Shown here: one piece after another, positions 9,301 through 19,700 of the stretch
How positions within the stretch are numbered: position 1 is the stretch's first letter
Layout of the letters: every line of letters begins with the position of its first letter
DNA from: Sphingorhabdus sp. EL138
GTDB taxonomy: Bacteria; Pseudomonadota; Alphaproteobacteria; Sphingomonadales; Sphingomonadaceae
Direction: 5' to 3'
Assembly (NCBI RefSeq): GCF_945890115.1
Contig: NZ_CAMDCK010000009.1
Coordinates: 1 to 64,000, forward strand
Length of the DNA: 64,000 nt
Notes under the pieces: generated by a model
Told to the model about the DNA's origin: nothing
What the model saw: only the letters and a program-made list of their open reading frames with translations
The model's database searches: none
Position numbers and translations under genes: made by a program

Positions 9301-10847
9301 CTGATCACGGCCAATGGCGTGTCGTCGCCCATCGACCCAATGGCTTCCTTGCCATCTTCGATCATCGGCGCGAGGATCATTTCGACATCTTCCAATGTCA
9401 TGCCAGCGGCGATCTGACGCTTCGTCAATTCCGCGCGCGACCAAGCGGGCGCGCTGTCGTCGCCAGCCTCGGGCAAGTCGGCGATGCGGCGGAAGCCGCC
9501 CACCAATGCGCCATAATCCTGCTCGGCAGAAATGCGGTCTTTTAACTCGCCGTCGCGGTATAATCTGCCTTCGTCCAGATTGACGGCGATCATCTGACCT
9601 GGGCCAAGGCGGCCTTTTTCCAATATCGTCGTTTCGGGCAAGACGACCATTCCGGTTTCGGAACCGATCACTAGCAAATTGTCCGATGTGCGGCTGTAGC
9701 GCAACGGGCGCAGTGCGTTGCGGTCTACGCCTGCAACGGCCCATTGGCCATCGGTCATTGCCAAGGCGGCAGGGCCGTCCCATGGCTCCATGACGCTGGA
9801 CATATATTCATACATGGCGCGGTGGTTGGCGGGCAAATTGGGGTTTGACTGCCATGCTTCAGGAATCAGCATCAGCTTGGCCGTTGGCGCTTCCTTGCCC
9901 GAACGGACCAAGGTTTCGAACACCGCGTCCAATGCGGCAGTGTCCGATGATCCGGCGGGAATGACGGGCTTGATATCATCCGAATGCGCGCCAAAGGCGA
10001 TGCTGGCCATTTTGATTTCGTGGCTTTTCATCCAATTCTGGTTGCCGCGAATGGTGTTAATCTCACCATTATGCGCAAGGCCACGGAACGGCTGCGCCAA
10101 CCACCATTGCGGGAAAGTGTTGGTCGAATAACGCTGATGGAAAATTGCTACGCGGCTTTCAAAGCGGTTGTCTTGAAGGTCGGGGTAAAATACCGACAGC
10201 GACTCTGCGAGGAACAGGCCCTTATAGACAATCGACCGGCAGGACAGCGAACAGATATAAAAATCGCGGATTTGTGCGGCGATAATCTTCTTTTCGATCC
10301 GGCGGCGGACGAGGTAAAGGTTTTTCTCAAACTCGGTCGCATCAACCGCATCTGGCATTGGGCCAGCAATCATGATCTGCTCGATCTCGGGCCGCGTCGC
10401 TTGCGCCTTGTCGCCAATGACGGACACATCCACGGGCACCTGACGCCAGCCATAAATGGTGTAGCCAGCGTCGATAATCTCCGCTTCAACGATCGTGCGG
10501 CAATTCTCTTGCGCGCTGAGGTCAGTGCGCGGCAGGAACACCATGCCAACCGCCAACCGGTTGGGCATTGGCCGGTGGCCGCTATCCGCAATCGCATCGT
10601 CAAAGAAACGGACGGGCAAGTCGATATGCAAGCCTGCGCCATCGCCGGTCTTGCCATCTGCATCGACTGCGCCGCGATGCCACACGGCCTTCAACGCCTC
10701 AATCCCCGCCGCCACAACGCGGCGCGATGGTTTGCCATCCGTCGCCGCGATGAGGCCAACACCACAGGCATCGCCCTCGGACTCAGGATGATACATGCCT
10801 TCACGGGCAAGGCGTTCATGTTCGGTTGTGGGGTAGAATATGGTCAT
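6321..10847 (-). CDS. gltB: Glutamate synthase (NADPH) large subunit
   Basis: GltB transfers the amide of glutamine to 2-oxoglutarate. The 1,508 residues show the full domain order: class II glutamine amidotransferase starting at Cys28 in GDACGVG (the first 27 residues are a propeptide to be removed), a central domain, the FMN-binding synthase domain at about 800-1200, and a C-terminal beta-helix. The Cys cluster CIMVRQCHSNTCPVGVC binds the 3Fe-4S centre. Its ATG overlaps the gltD stop by 4 bases, so gltD is upstream and gltB downstream, the reverse of the E. coli order. Confidence 0.97.
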   Translation of the reverse strand: MTIFYPTTEHERLAREGMYHPESEGDACGVGLIAATDGKPSRRVVAAGIEALKAVWHRGAVDADGKTGDGAGLHIDLPVRFFDDAIADSGHRPMPNRLAVGMVFLPRTDLSAQENCRTIVEAEIIDAGYTIYGWRQVPVDVSVIGDKAQATRPEIEQIMIAGPMPDAVDATEFEKNLYLVRRRIEKKIIAAQIRDFYICSLSCRSIVYKGLFLAESLSVFYPDLQDNRFESRVAIFHQRYSTNTFPQWWLAQPFRGLAHNGEINTIRGNQNWMKSHEIKMASIAFGAHSDDIKPVIPAGSSDTAALDAVFETLVRSGKEAPTAKLMLIPEAWQSNPNLPANHRAMYEYMSSVMEPWDGPAALAMTDGQWAVAGVDRNALRPLRYSRTSDNLLVIGSETGMVVLPETTILEKGRLGPGQMIAVNLDEGRLYRDGELKDRISAEQDYGALVGGFRRIADLPEAGDDSAPAWSRAELTKRQIAAGMTLEDVEMILAPMIEDGKEAIGSMGDDTPLAVISDKPRLISQFFRQNFSQVTNPPIDSLRERHVMSLKTRFSNLANILEEKSQNADVLVLDSPVLTARDWRRLKAAFGPLGADIDCTYDISTGQEGLRAAITRIREEAVAAVRMGKSELFLTDENISADRVGIAMILAAAAVHTHLVRNGLRSYSSINVRSAECLDTHYFAVLIGVGATTVNAYLAEAVIADRHGRGLLDGYSLTQAVENYRTAINEGLLKIMSKMGIAVISSYRGGYNFEAVGLSRALVNDFFPGMPNKISGEGYHSLYVNARDRHDDAFDAAVARLPVGGFYKQRDGGEEHAYSAGLMHLLQSSVANDSYSTYTQFAQGVKELPPIYLRDLLEFNFAKEPVAIDEVEAITEIRKRFVTPGMSLGALSPEAHETLAIAMNRIGAKAVSGEGGEDSKRFKPYENGDNANSVIKQVASGRFGVTAEYLGACEEIEIKVAQGAKPGEGGQLPGFKVTEMIARLRHSTPGVTLISPPPHHDIYSIEDLAQLIYDLKQINPRARVCVKLVSAAGIGTIAAGVAKAHADVILISGNVGGTGASPQTSIKYAGTPWEMGLSEANQVLTLNGLRHRVKLRTDGGLKTGRDIVIAAILGAEEFGIGTLSLVAMGCIMVRQCHSNTCPVGVCVQDEALRKKFTGTPEKVINLMTFIAEEVREILAKLGYRSLNDVIGRTELLRQVSRGAEHLDDLDLNPILAKVDAPDSARRFSIPTFRNEVPDSLDAQMIHDARPVFERREKMQLTYNVRNTHRAVGTRLSSEITRLYGMKGLAEGHVHVRLRGSAGQSLGAFLCQGITLEVFGDANDYVGKGLSGGTIIVRPTVSSPLTSQQNSIIGNTVLYGATSGHLFAAGQAGERFAVRNSGAHVVVEGCGSNGLEYMTGGMAVILGKVGSNFGAGMTGGMAFVLDTERDFTQMANPDSIIWQRLDSGYWEDALKALITEHARTTDSAWSKSIIEDWDRRRGEFWQICPKEMLTRLSQPLSDHEALEAAE

Positions 10848-12286
10848 GCTGCAACCTTTTCGCGGCTTGCTTTTGTTTTCAGATATGTGTGCATATGTTG
10901 CGTGACATCGCGGCCATCGCGGATTGCCCAGACAACAAGGCTTGCCCCGCGTACGATGTCGCCAATAGCGAAGACACCGTCAAGGTTCGTCATCTGCGTC
11001 GTATGATCGACACGCACAGTGCCCCAGCGGGTGACGTTGAGGTCCGGCGCGTTGAACAATAGCGGCAAGTCTTCGGCTTCAAAACCCAATGCCGTAATCA
11101 CCATATCGGCGTTCAATGTGAAGTCACCTTCGGGGTCATTCTCCGGTGTGCGGCGGCCCGACGCATCAGGCGCGGCAAGTCGCATCTTGGCCACATGCAC
11201 GCGCTCGACTTTATCATTGCCATCAAAGCCCTTGGGACCCGATAGCCAGACAAATTCGACGCCTTCTTCTTCGGCATTGGTAACTTCGCGCTGTGACCCC
11301 GGCATGTTCTCACGGTCGCGGCGGTAAAGGCACTTCACTGATTTTGCGCCTTGGCGAATCGCGGTGCGCACACAATCCATCGCGGTATCGCCGCCACCAA
11401 TGACGACGACGTCTTTGCCCTGCGCATTCATCGCGCCGCTTTCAAACGCAGGCACCGCATCGCCAAAGCCCTTGCGGTTGGAGGTGGTGAGGAAATCCAG
11501 CGCCGGGACAATGCCCTCTAGCCCGATACCCGGCGTTGCAATCGCGCGCGCTTTATACACGCCCGTCGCAATCAACACCGCGTCATGCTTCGCCCGCAAA
11601 TCGTCAAGCGACGCATCACGACCAACTTCGAAATTGGCATGGAAATGAATGCCCGCATCCTCCAACCGTTTGACACGGCGCATGACAATGTCTTTCTCCA
11701 GCTTAAAACCGGGGATGCCATAGGTCATCAACCCGCCCATACGGTCATAACGGTCGTAAACATGGACGTCATAACCCGCGACGCGCAGATATTCCGCCGT
11801 GGTCAATCCGCCCGGTCCACCGCCGATGATGCCCACTGACTGCCCGCGTGATGGGCCAACTTCGACGGGCTCAACCCAGCCCTGCTCCCACGCGGTATCG
11901 GTGATATACTTTTCAACCGAGCCAATAGTGACGGCGTCATGGCCCGAAAACTCAATGACGCAATTGCCCTCGCACAAGCGATCCTGCGGGCAAATGCGGC
12001 CGCAGATTTCGGGCATAGTGCTGGTCAGGCTGGACATCTCATAGGCCTCACGCAAACGCCCTTCGGCGGTCAGGCGCAACCAATCAGGGATATGATTGTG
12101 CAATGGGCAATGGACCGAACAATAAGGCACACCGCATTGCGAGCAGCGTGACGCCTGATCCGCTGCTGCGGCGGGCGCATAACGATCCGCGATTTCGGCA
12201 AAATCTTCGGCACGCAATTCGGCTTCCCGCTTATGCGGATAAGCCTGCGGCTTCGAAATGAATTTCAGCATTGGATCTTTTGCCAC
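10844..12286 (-). CDS. gltD: Glutamate synthase (NADPH) small subunit
   Basis: GltD passes electrons from NADPH through FAD and 4Fe-4S centres to GltB. The N-terminal Cys clusters (CSQCGVPYCSVHC, then CGRICPQDRLCEGNC) bind the 4Fe-4S centres. GGGPGGL marks the FAD fold and GGGDTAMD the NADPH fold. The start is placed at the GTG at 12286 because AAGGAG lies 6 bases upstream; this gives 480 residues, the normal length. The frame is open to an ATG at 12328, but that start has no ribosome site. It overlaps gltB by 4 bases and is its upstream partner in one operon. Confidence 0.96.
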   Translation of the reverse strand: MAKDPMLKFISKPQAYPHKREAELRAEDFAEIADRYAPAAAADQASRCSQCGVPYCSVHCPLHNHIPDWLRLTAEGRLREAYEMSSLTSTMPEICGRICPQDRLCEGNCVIEFSGHDAVTIGSVEKYITDTAWEQGWVEPVEVGPSRGQSVGIIGGGPGGLTTAEYLRVAGYDVHVYDRYDRMGGLMTYGIPGFKLEKDIVMRRVKRLEDAGIHFHANFEVGRDASLDDLRAKHDAVLIATGVYKARAIATPGIGLEGIVPALDFLTTSNRKGFGDAVPAFESGAMNAQGKDVVVIGGGDTAMDCVRTAIRQGAKSVKCLYRRDRENMPGSQREVTNAEEEGVEFVWLSGPKGFDGNDKVERVHVAKMRLAAPDASGRRTPENDPEGDFTLNADMVITALGFEAEDLPLLFNAPDLNVTRWGTVRVDHTTQMTNLDGVFAIGDIVRGASLVVWAIRDGRDVTQHMHTYLKTKASREKVAA

Positions 12287-12445
12287 AGCACGCTCCTTGA
12301 GAAGCGCTGCGCGTAACGCGGCAAACATCTGTTGTCACGCAGAAATCCAATAATAGGGCAGCTTTATTGACTAAGTTAACCGATTTTGAGACGATAATTT
12401 ACGCGCGCGCAATAATATTTCACATTAAAAGGTCCGCGCCGGAAC

Positions 12446-13246
12446 CTATCGTAGATAGAGCCATATCAACGCAGCTGTTCCCGCGATGATTCGGTAATAA
12501 GCAAAAGGCGCAAATCCATATTTGCCGACAATGGCGACAAACGCCTTCACCACCACGACCGCGACCAGAAACGCCATGGTGAAACCAATCGCGATCATCC
12601 CCATGTTGTCCGCATTCAAAAGCGCTCGGTCTTTCCACAAAGCATAGGCCGTCGCGGCTATCATCGTGGGCACGGCCAGGAAGAAGGAAAATTCCGCCGC
12701 CGTCTTGCGTTCTACGCCCATCATCAGCCCGCCCATGATCGTCGCGCCCGAACGGCTCACGCCCGGCAACATGGCGGTACACTGGACAAGGCCAATCGCC
12801 AAAGCCGTGCCAAAGGGAATTTCCTCAACTGTGTTAAAGCGCACCGTCTTCACCACGCGCTCCAGCAATAAGAGGATGATGCCGCCAACGATCAACGCGA
12901 TGGCCACAATCTCCGGTGTCTGCATCGCGGTGCGAATGGCCTCATAGGCCAATACGCCAATCACCAACGCAGGGGCAAAGCCCAATAGGATATTGCGCGT
13001 GAACGCGATGGGGCCAGCCTCCTGCTTCAACAGCCCTGTGCCCACCGCCCAAAACCGCCGCCAATATACCAAAAGCACCGCCAATATCGCGCCGAGCTGG
13101 ATCGCGATTTTAAAGGCGACTGAGCTATTGTCGGTAAAACCCACCAGCTCGCCCGCCAAGATAAGATGTCCAGTCGATGATACCGGCAAAAATTCCGTCA
13201 GCCCCTCGATAAAGCCGAGGAACAAAGCGATCATCGTATCGCTCAT
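12446..13246 (-). CDS. uppP: Undecaprenyl-diphosphatase UppP
   Basis: This membrane phosphatase recycles the lipid carrier for peptidoglycan by hydrolysing undecaprenyl diphosphate. The 266 residues include the hallmark EGLTEFLPVSSTGH near the N-terminus and PGVSRSGATI in the second half, within seven or eight hydrophobic segments. The ATG at 13246 overlaps the stop of the upstream NDUFA9-like gene by 4 bases. That overlap and the family-like N-terminus (MSDTMIALFLGFIEG) favour this start over the longer frame to 13297. Confidence 0.96.
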   Translation of the reverse strand: MSDTMIALFLGFIEGLTEFLPVSSTGHLILAGELVGFTDNSSVAFKIAIQLGAILAVLLVYWRRFWAVGTGLLKQEAGPIAFTRNILLGFAPALVIGVLAYEAIRTAMQTPEIVAIALIVGGIILLLLERVVKTVRFNTVEEIPFGTALAIGLVQCTAMLPGVSRSGATIMGGLMMGVERKTAAEFSFFLAVPTMIAATAYALWKDRALLNADNMGMIAIGFTMAFLVAVVVVKAFVAIVGKYGFAPFAYYRIIAGTAALIWLYLR

Positions 13247-14166
13247 CCTTTTGGGCTGCTGCCAAAGCGGCCATGCTTGCGGTAAATGTGCAACCAATCG
13301 GCGGCAATGACATCCAACGGCGTCGGCACGATGCCATAAGCGGCCAGCCCGTCGGTGCCCGTTACGACATTATCGCAGCCCAACATTTTAAGCTGATCAT
13401 CGGTAATAGGCGCGCCGGGCATCCAGCCCGTGCCCTTGGCGAGCATCTTTGCAGCGATATCGGGCACTTCAACAAACAGGGGGTCGCGGCCAATCGCTTT
13501 GGCGATCCAACGGTTCAGTTCCATCATGGAGAATATCTCCGGTCCGCCAAGCTCCAGCACGCGGCCATCCTGATGCACCAATGCAGCGGCCACAGCCTTG
13601 GCAACATCGCCAGCAAAGACAGGCTGGAACTTTGTCGCCGCGCCGATGACGGGAACAATCGGCAACATGCGGATCAGCCCCGCAAAGCGGTTGATAAACT
13701 GGTCTTCGCGGCCAAAAACAATGGATGGCCGCAAGATGACGGCGGCGGGAAATGCCGCATGCACAGCCGCTTCGCCGCCTGCTTTGCTTTGGCCATATTC
13801 GGCGTCGCTATGTGCGTCCGCACCAATTGCGGAGATATGGACCAAAGCGCCAACACCGGCGTGCGCGGAGGCCTGCGCCACAATGCCCGCGCCCATATTC
13901 TGAACGGCATCCATATCGGCAAAGCTACCGACGAGATTGACCACAGCATCGGAATCGATCAACGCACGGGCAACGCTGGCGGGTTTCCGGATGTCGGCTT
14001 CCATCAATTGCACTTGGCCCAAATTGCCCAGCGGCTTGATATGATTGGCGCTATTGGCGTTACGGCCCACAATACGCAGCCGGGCGCCTTGACCAAGCAG
14101 CGTCTGCGCGACGTAGCGGCCCAAAAACCCGCCGCCACCAAAAACCGTTATCAACTTGCCTTGCAT
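13243..14166 (-). CDS. Complex I NDUFA9-like NAD(P)-binding protein
   Basis: The 307-residue protein is an atypical short-chain dehydrogenase. GGGGFLGRYVA at residues 10-20 is the Rossmann nucleotide site and YGQSKAGGE carries the family Tyr/Lys. It belongs to the group related to the NDUFA9 subunit of mitochondrial complex I, common in alphaproteobacteria and probably structural or regulatory rather than strongly catalytic. It is the first gene of a two-gene unit with uppP. The assignment rests on overall pattern, so SDR membership is safer than the complex I link. Confidence 0.85.
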   Translation of the reverse strand: MQGKLITVFGGGGFLGRYVAQTLLGQGARLRIVGRNANSANHIKPLGNLGQVQLMEADIRKPASVARALIDSDAVVNLVGSFADMDAVQNMGAGIVAQASAHAGVGALVHISAIGADAHSDAEYGQSKAGGEAAVHAAFPAAVILRPSIVFGREDQFINRFAGLIRMLPIVPVIGAATKFQPVFAGDVAKAVAAALVHQDGRVLELGGPEIFSMMELNRWIAKAIGRDPLFVEVPDIAAKMLAKGTGWMPGAPITDDQLKMLGCDNVVTGTDGLAAYGIVPTPLDVIAADWLHIYRKHGRFGSSPKG

Positions 14167-14363
14167 ATATGCTCCGTCAGCCCGCGTGAAGTCCTGCGCG
14201 CGCTTTGCACCACCGCTAAGCAGCTTTCAAGGCCGACCTGCGCTTGGCGTGCGCGGCGCGTGGATTTAATCCACCGCGCGTGCGGCACAGACGTTGACAA
14301 TATCACCTAATCGCTTAAAGGAGCGCGCCTACCCGACATGCAAAAAAAGCCTGCATGTCTCGT

Positions 14364-14450
14364 GCCCGGATGGCGGAATTGGTAGACGCACCAGCTTCAG
14401 GTGCTGGCGCTGGCAACGGCGTGGAGGTTCGAGTCCTCTTCCGGGCACCA
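14364..14450 (+). tRNA. tRNA-Leu(CAG)
   Basis: The 87-base gene has a GCCCGGA acceptor arm paired with TCCGGGC, a D-arm GGTAGACGC, an anticodon stem CCAGC/GCTGG with loop TTCAGGT (anticodon CAG, 14398-14400), a long class II variable arm, a GGTTCGAGTCC T-arm, and an encoded CCA end. It reads CUG leucine codons. A hairpin (GACATGC with GCATGTC) lies just upstream at about 14336-14359. Confidence 0.97.
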
Positions 14451-14566
14451 TTTACGAACCGACGTTGCGTTCTTGTTTGCAACATTTGCCTTTCGCACTA
14501 TCGAATGTTCCCAGGCAAAGCGGAACCTTTTTGCATAAGGGGGTGTTGGGGCCGGGGGACGTCTGT

Positions 14567-16756
14567 TTGATCCGAACAATTGCCATTTTATGTTTGAGCA
14601 GCGCAGCCATGCCGGTGCTTGCCCAAAATCTGGCGGCTGCGATACCTTCAACGGGTCCGCGTGCGCCTGTCATAACGGACACGGAGTTTAACGCCGCCAT
14701 TCCATCGCTGGACGATGCTCCGTTGGAAAGCATCGAAGCTTGGCAGGCCGATCAGGACAATCGTGCAGCAGACGGCTCTGCGGCGCAGCAAGCGGCGCAG
14801 ACCGCTGCCGACCCGGCGATATTGGCCGTGCAAGATAATGATGTGGTGGAATTACTGCCCGATCCGCCAGTGACCGACCCGCTGTTGGACGATCCTTTGC
14901 CGCCCATCGAAAATTTTGATGCAGACCCCCCGCCTGAACCCACGCAGGCTGCGGAACGCGAGGCAGGCACCGTGCGCTACATCCTACGCATGGACGGCTT
15001 GGATGCGGCGGCAACGGCAGAACTGGCCAAAGACCCCGACGGCATTGCGGTGGAGGCGGCGGCTTGGAATGATGTCCGGTCGCGCTTTCATGACCTTTCG
15101 TCACTGAAGGATAAAGGCGGTCGCGCAGACAGCCGCGCGGAGATCGGCCAACGTGCGCGTGCGGATCGGCAATTGTTGCTGGACATTCTAAACGGGCAGG
15201 GCTTTTTTGATGCCGATGTTCAGGTGAAGACCGAAACATCGGCAACGCAAGGCGGGCCAATCAATGTCATCCTGACGGTTCTGCCGGGCCGCCGTTATAT
15301 TCTTGGGCAGATTGCTTTTGCAGCCCCAACATTGCAGCCGGCGGACCTTATCAGCGTTAACTTCGGACCAAAAACGGGTGACGCGATCGTTGCCGATGTC
15401 ATATTGGCTGCTGAAGCACAGCTTTCTGTCGCATTGCCGCAAAATGGCTATCCTTTCGCCAATGTTGGCCAGCGCGACATATTGTTGGATGAAGCAAATG
15501 GCATTGGCGACTATACCTTGCCCGTGGACCCTGGCGCACGCAGCTATTTCGGACAATTGCGCACGGAAGGGACCGCAGCATTCGGTGCGCAACATATCGC
15601 AATATTGCGACGTTTTAAGACCGGCGATCTCTACGACAGCCGCAAAGTGGATGACCTGCGCGCCGCGTTGATCGCAACAGGATTGCTGTCTACTGTTTCT
15701 GTCGAAGCTGTTCCGGGCGAAGGCGTGGCACCCGATGGAACGCCTTATGCCGATTTGCGCGTCCGCCAAGAGGCCGCGCCGCCGCGCAGTTTGGCGGCAA
15801 GTGCGGGCTATGGGACTGGGCAGGGCTTCCGCGCGGAAGGCAGTTGGGCGCACCGGAACTTGTTTCCCCCAGAAGGCGCATTGCGCGTGGCAGCATTGCT
15901 TGGCACGCAGGAGCAGGCAACTAGCATCGTCTTTGACCGCAATAATGCCGGACGGCGTGACCGCAATATCGAAATCTCTTTCTCGGCACTCCACAGCAAT
16001 TATGATGCGTTTGAGGCATATACGGGGCGGCTGGCCGTTACGATGGCGCTGGTTTCAACCCCAATTTGGCAAAAGAAATTCACATGGTCGATGGGTGCGG
16101 AAATCTTGGGCACGTCCGAAGATGCCTTTGAATTGGCACGCGGTGCCCGCGACCGGCAGTTATATTATCTTGCCGCCTTGCCGCTTCAGGTCGGTTTTGA
16201 CCGATCAAACGACTTACTGGATCCTGTTCGGGGTTATCGCTTGAATTTACGCATATCGCCTGAGGCATCTTTAGGCACAGGCACGCAAATTTATGCGCGC
16301 GCCATATTGGATGGGTCTTTTTATTATCCGGTGCAGGACAATATAGTATTGGCGGCCCGCGCGCGCATTGGAACCATATCCGGCATAATGCGGGATAATC
16401 TCGCGCCATCGCGCCGATTCTACGGCGGCGGTGGCGGCTCTGTCCGCGGCTTTGGGTATCAACGGCTCGGTCCTTTAGATCCTAGCAATGATCCCATTGG
16501 CGGCAGAAGCCTGAACGAATTTGCGCTGGAGGGACGCTATCGCTTTGGCAATTTAGGCGTTGTTGGCTTTGTCGATGCGGGGCAAGCTTATGAATCGAAC
16601 ATCCCCAAATTTGACGACTGGCGCGTGGGCGTCGGCATTGGTGGCCGTTTCTACACCAATTTCGGTCCCGTCCGGCTTGATCTTGCAACGCCGTTGAACC
16701 GCCGACCAGGTGATTCCCGCTTCAGCGTTTACGTGTCGATTGGGCAGGCGTTTTAA
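14567..16756 (+). CDS. tamA: Autotransporter assembly factor TamA (Omp85 family)
   Basis: The 729-residue protein is an Omp85-type outer-membrane barrel that works with TamB in envelope assembly and lipid transport. It begins with a signal peptide (MIRTIAILCLSSAAMPVLAQ), followed by an acidic Ala/Pro-rich linker to about residue 120, POTRA repeats at about 130-370 and a C-terminal barrel ending with a terminal Phe. GGGGSVRGFGYQRLG is the conserved barrel motif. The start is TTG at 14567, with GGGGGA about 7 bases upstream. The frame is open back to 14294 but crosses the tRNA, so that extension is not real. Its stop overlaps the tamB ATG. Confidence 0.92.
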   Translation: MIRTIAILCLSSAAMPVLAQNLAAAIPSTGPRAPVITDTEFNAAIPSLDDAPLESIEAWQADQDNRAADGSAAQQAAQTAADPAILAVQDNDVVELLPDPPVTDPLLDDPLPPIENFDADPPPEPTQAAEREAGTVRYILRMDGLDAAATAELAKDPDGIAVEAAAWNDVRSRFHDLSSLKDKGGRADSRAEIGQRARADRQLLLDILNGQGFFDADVQVKTETSATQGGPINVILTVLPGRRYILGQIAFAAPTLQPADLISVNFGPKTGDAIVADVILAAEAQLSVALPQNGYPFANVGQRDILLDEANGIGDYTLPVDPGARSYFGQLRTEGTAAFGAQHIAILRRFKTGDLYDSRKVDDLRAALIATGLLSTVSVEAVPGEGVAPDGTPYADLRVRQEAAPPRSLAASAGYGTGQGFRAEGSWAHRNLFPPEGALRVAALLGTQEQATSIVFDRNNAGRRDRNIEISFSALHSNYDAFEAYTGRLAVTMALVSTPIWQKKFTWSMGAEILGTSEDAFELARGARDRQLYYLAALPLQVGFDRSNDLLDPVRGYRLNLRISPEASLGTGTQIYARAILDGSFYYPVQDNIVLAARARIGTISGIMRDNLAPSRRFYGGGGGSVRGFGYQRLGPLDPSNDPIGGRSLNEFALEGRYRFGNLGVVGFVDAGQAYESNIPKFDDWRVGVGIGGRFYTNFGPVRLDLATPLNRRPGDSRFSVYVSIGQAF

Positions 16757-19700
16757 TGCTGTGGCGGCGGCTTACAATTGCAGGTGCTGCTGTTGTAGCG
16801 ATTTTGCTGATTATATTGGCGGGCAGCATTATTTGGCTCGATAGCCCATCGGGACGGAACTTTGTTGCACGGCAGATTGCTGCTTTTGAACTAGAAAACG
16901 GTCTAAACATCCGGATCGGGAAAATTGACGGGTCGATTTATGGCGACGCGATACTGTCCGATGTCCGCTTTCGTGATCCCAAGGGCGAATTTGCGCGCGC
17001 GCCCGAAATCCGGCTGGACTGGGATCCTTTGTCCTATTTTAGCCAAGGAGTCGCCATCCATGCGCTGACGGCAAAAGAACTGAACATATCGCGCTTGCCC
17101 GCGTTTCGAGTGGTCCCCGACCGTGGCGACCCGCTGCTTCCTGATCTCGATATGCACATCACACGGCTGCAGGTGGACCGTATCGTCTTTGCCAAGGCCA
17201 TTACGGGTGCGGCGCAAGTGGCGTCCTTATCCGGCAAGCTACAGATTGCCGATAGGCGCGCGATCATCGACGCGACCGCAGGCAGTCTGCGCGGTGACCG
17301 CATCGTTTTGAAACTCGATGCCGTACCCGAAGATAATCGCTTTGATGTCGATGTGAAATTGGATGCACCTGCCAAGGGCCTGTTCGCTGGGCTGGCCGGT
17401 CGTGCGGTCCCGATGCAGGCGAATCTGAGCGGTCGCGGTAGCTGGCGCAAATGGGACGGTGCGTTGACTGCGCAATTGGCGTCTGAAGATATTGCGGACC
17501 TTAGGCTTACCGCGCGGGAGGGGACGTTTACCATGAAAGGCACCGCAGCTTTGGCCAAAGTCTTGGCCGACAGCTTGCTGGTGCGGGCGTTATCGCCAGT
17601 GGCCATGTTTGACATGGCGACAAGTTTTGACAATCGCGTTGCGAAGATTCGCGGCAGCATCCGTTCGGCTTCGGTAACGGTTGATGCCAATGGGGTGGCC
17701 GATTTGGGCGAAGGCAGCTTTGATGATCTGGCGCTGGATTTCCGTATACTCCGTCCAGGCATCATCGGGTCGAATGTCAGTGGTGCAAACATTCGCGGCA
17801 AGGCCTTACTCAATGGCGCTTTTGCTGGCCCCACGGTCACCTATTCCGCTAGCGCAGGTCGGTTGGCATTTGATGCCACAGCATTTGAGGATGTGACCGT
17901 CACTGGCGAAATGCAAGGCAAGGCGGATCGCTTCCTCATCCCTGTCAACGCCACGGCGCGCCGGGTAACGGGCATCAACCAAATCGCGGGCGGCTTGCTG
18001 ACCAACGTGCGCGTCAATGGCGATATTGCTATCGCTGACGGCCGTGTGCTCTCCGACAATTTGAAAATCCGTTCCGACCGGATCAGCGCAAAGGCGTTGC
18101 TGGTCGGTGACATGAACAAAGGCGTTTACACCACGGCGTTAAACGGAAAGCTGGATGGATTTCAGGTCAACTCGGTCGGCCTGTTCAATGTTGTTGCCGA
18201 TGTCGATGTCGAAACAACGCGTGGCCGTGGCTATGCTTTGGTCGGCACCGTAAAGGCGCGTTCAACGCGGCTATTCAGCCGAGGTTTCCAGAATTTCCTT
18301 GGCGGCCAAATGTTCGTCAACGCTGGCATTCGTTATGGCAGCAATGGCATATTACAGATCACCCGCACCAGTTTGGTCTCGCCCTTGTTCCGGATCAACA
18401 GCGGTAGCGGCACTTATATGACCCAAGGGGGCCGGGTCGTGTTCGACGGTCAAGGCTATTCTAACCAATATGGTCCTGTGCGCGTCGGGATGACTGGTAC
18501 ATTCGACCGTCCAACATACCGGATCACCGCAACCAATCCCGGCTTTGGGGTTGGCATGTCCAATGTTGCTGGCGTGGTGACATTAAGCCCGCGCGGCTAT
18601 GCAATCGCGATTACGGGATTAACCGATTATGGTCCCATGAGCGGCGATGTTGATGTACTCGCAGGTAATGGCCCGCTGACGATAGACATATTGCGCGGGA
18701 ATTTTGCAGGCATCGGGGTCACAGGACGCATAAGGCAGGCCGCGTCTGGCCCATTTATAGGCACGCTAACGGGCTCTGGTTCGGGCTTTGACGGAACGAT
18801 CGCTTTGTCGGCACAGGGCGCGTATCAGCGCGCCGTCATAGATGCCACCGCGTTAAATACTGCGCTTTCCGGCGCGCAAAAATTCTCGGTCGGGCGGGGA
18901 ATTATGAGCGCCGACATCATCTTATTTGATAGCCCGCAGGTCATTGCCGATGGGCAAGTTGAAAACGCTTTTGTGAACGGCATTGCGATCGCCGCAGCAC
19001 GGGTCAAAATGGATTATCGCGCAGGCGTCGGCACGGCACAAATATTGGCGGAAGGCAGGAGCGAGGTTCCTTTTCGCTTTGCTGCCAATGCCGGCTTCAC
19101 GCCGCAATTGTGGCGGATTGCCGCCAAGGGCCGCGCCAATAGTGTCAATTTTGCCACCGACGGCCCAATCCGCATTGTCCCGCGCCGGAACAGCTATGAC
19201 ATTTTGCCGAGCAATATCAATGTCGCGGATGGCACCTTGCGCATTGCGGGCAGCTATGGCGACGCCCTTGTCCTTCAGTCGCGGATAGACAAGGTCGATA
19301 TCGCAGTGCTCGACCCCTTCCTGCCGGGACTTGGACTTGGCGGGCGTGCAAGCGGCAGTCTAGATTGGTCTCAGACGTCCGTGTCTGCGTTCCCGAATGC
19401 TGATGTTCGGCTGGAGATAAACCGCTTTGTCCGGGCAAATTTGGGGTCGCGATCACAGCCAGTGGACATCAGCATGGTCGGACGACTGTTACCCTCAGGA
19501 GGGAATGCACGCCTTATCATCCGGCGGCGGGGCGCCGCGGTGGGCCGACTTCAGATTGACTTGACGCCATTGCCGCCTGGAGAGGCAAGCTGGACCGAAC
19601 GGTTGCTCGCTGCGCCCCTATCGGGCGGTATTCGCTATAATGGACCTGCCGATACTCTGTTTTCCTTGGCTGGGCTTGCGGACCAAAGCCTGACTGGCAA

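Noticed and set aside
14294-14566. Upstream extension of the TamA frame
   Set aside because: It runs through tRNA-Leu(CAG) and lacks a coding look; the signal peptide starts at 14567.
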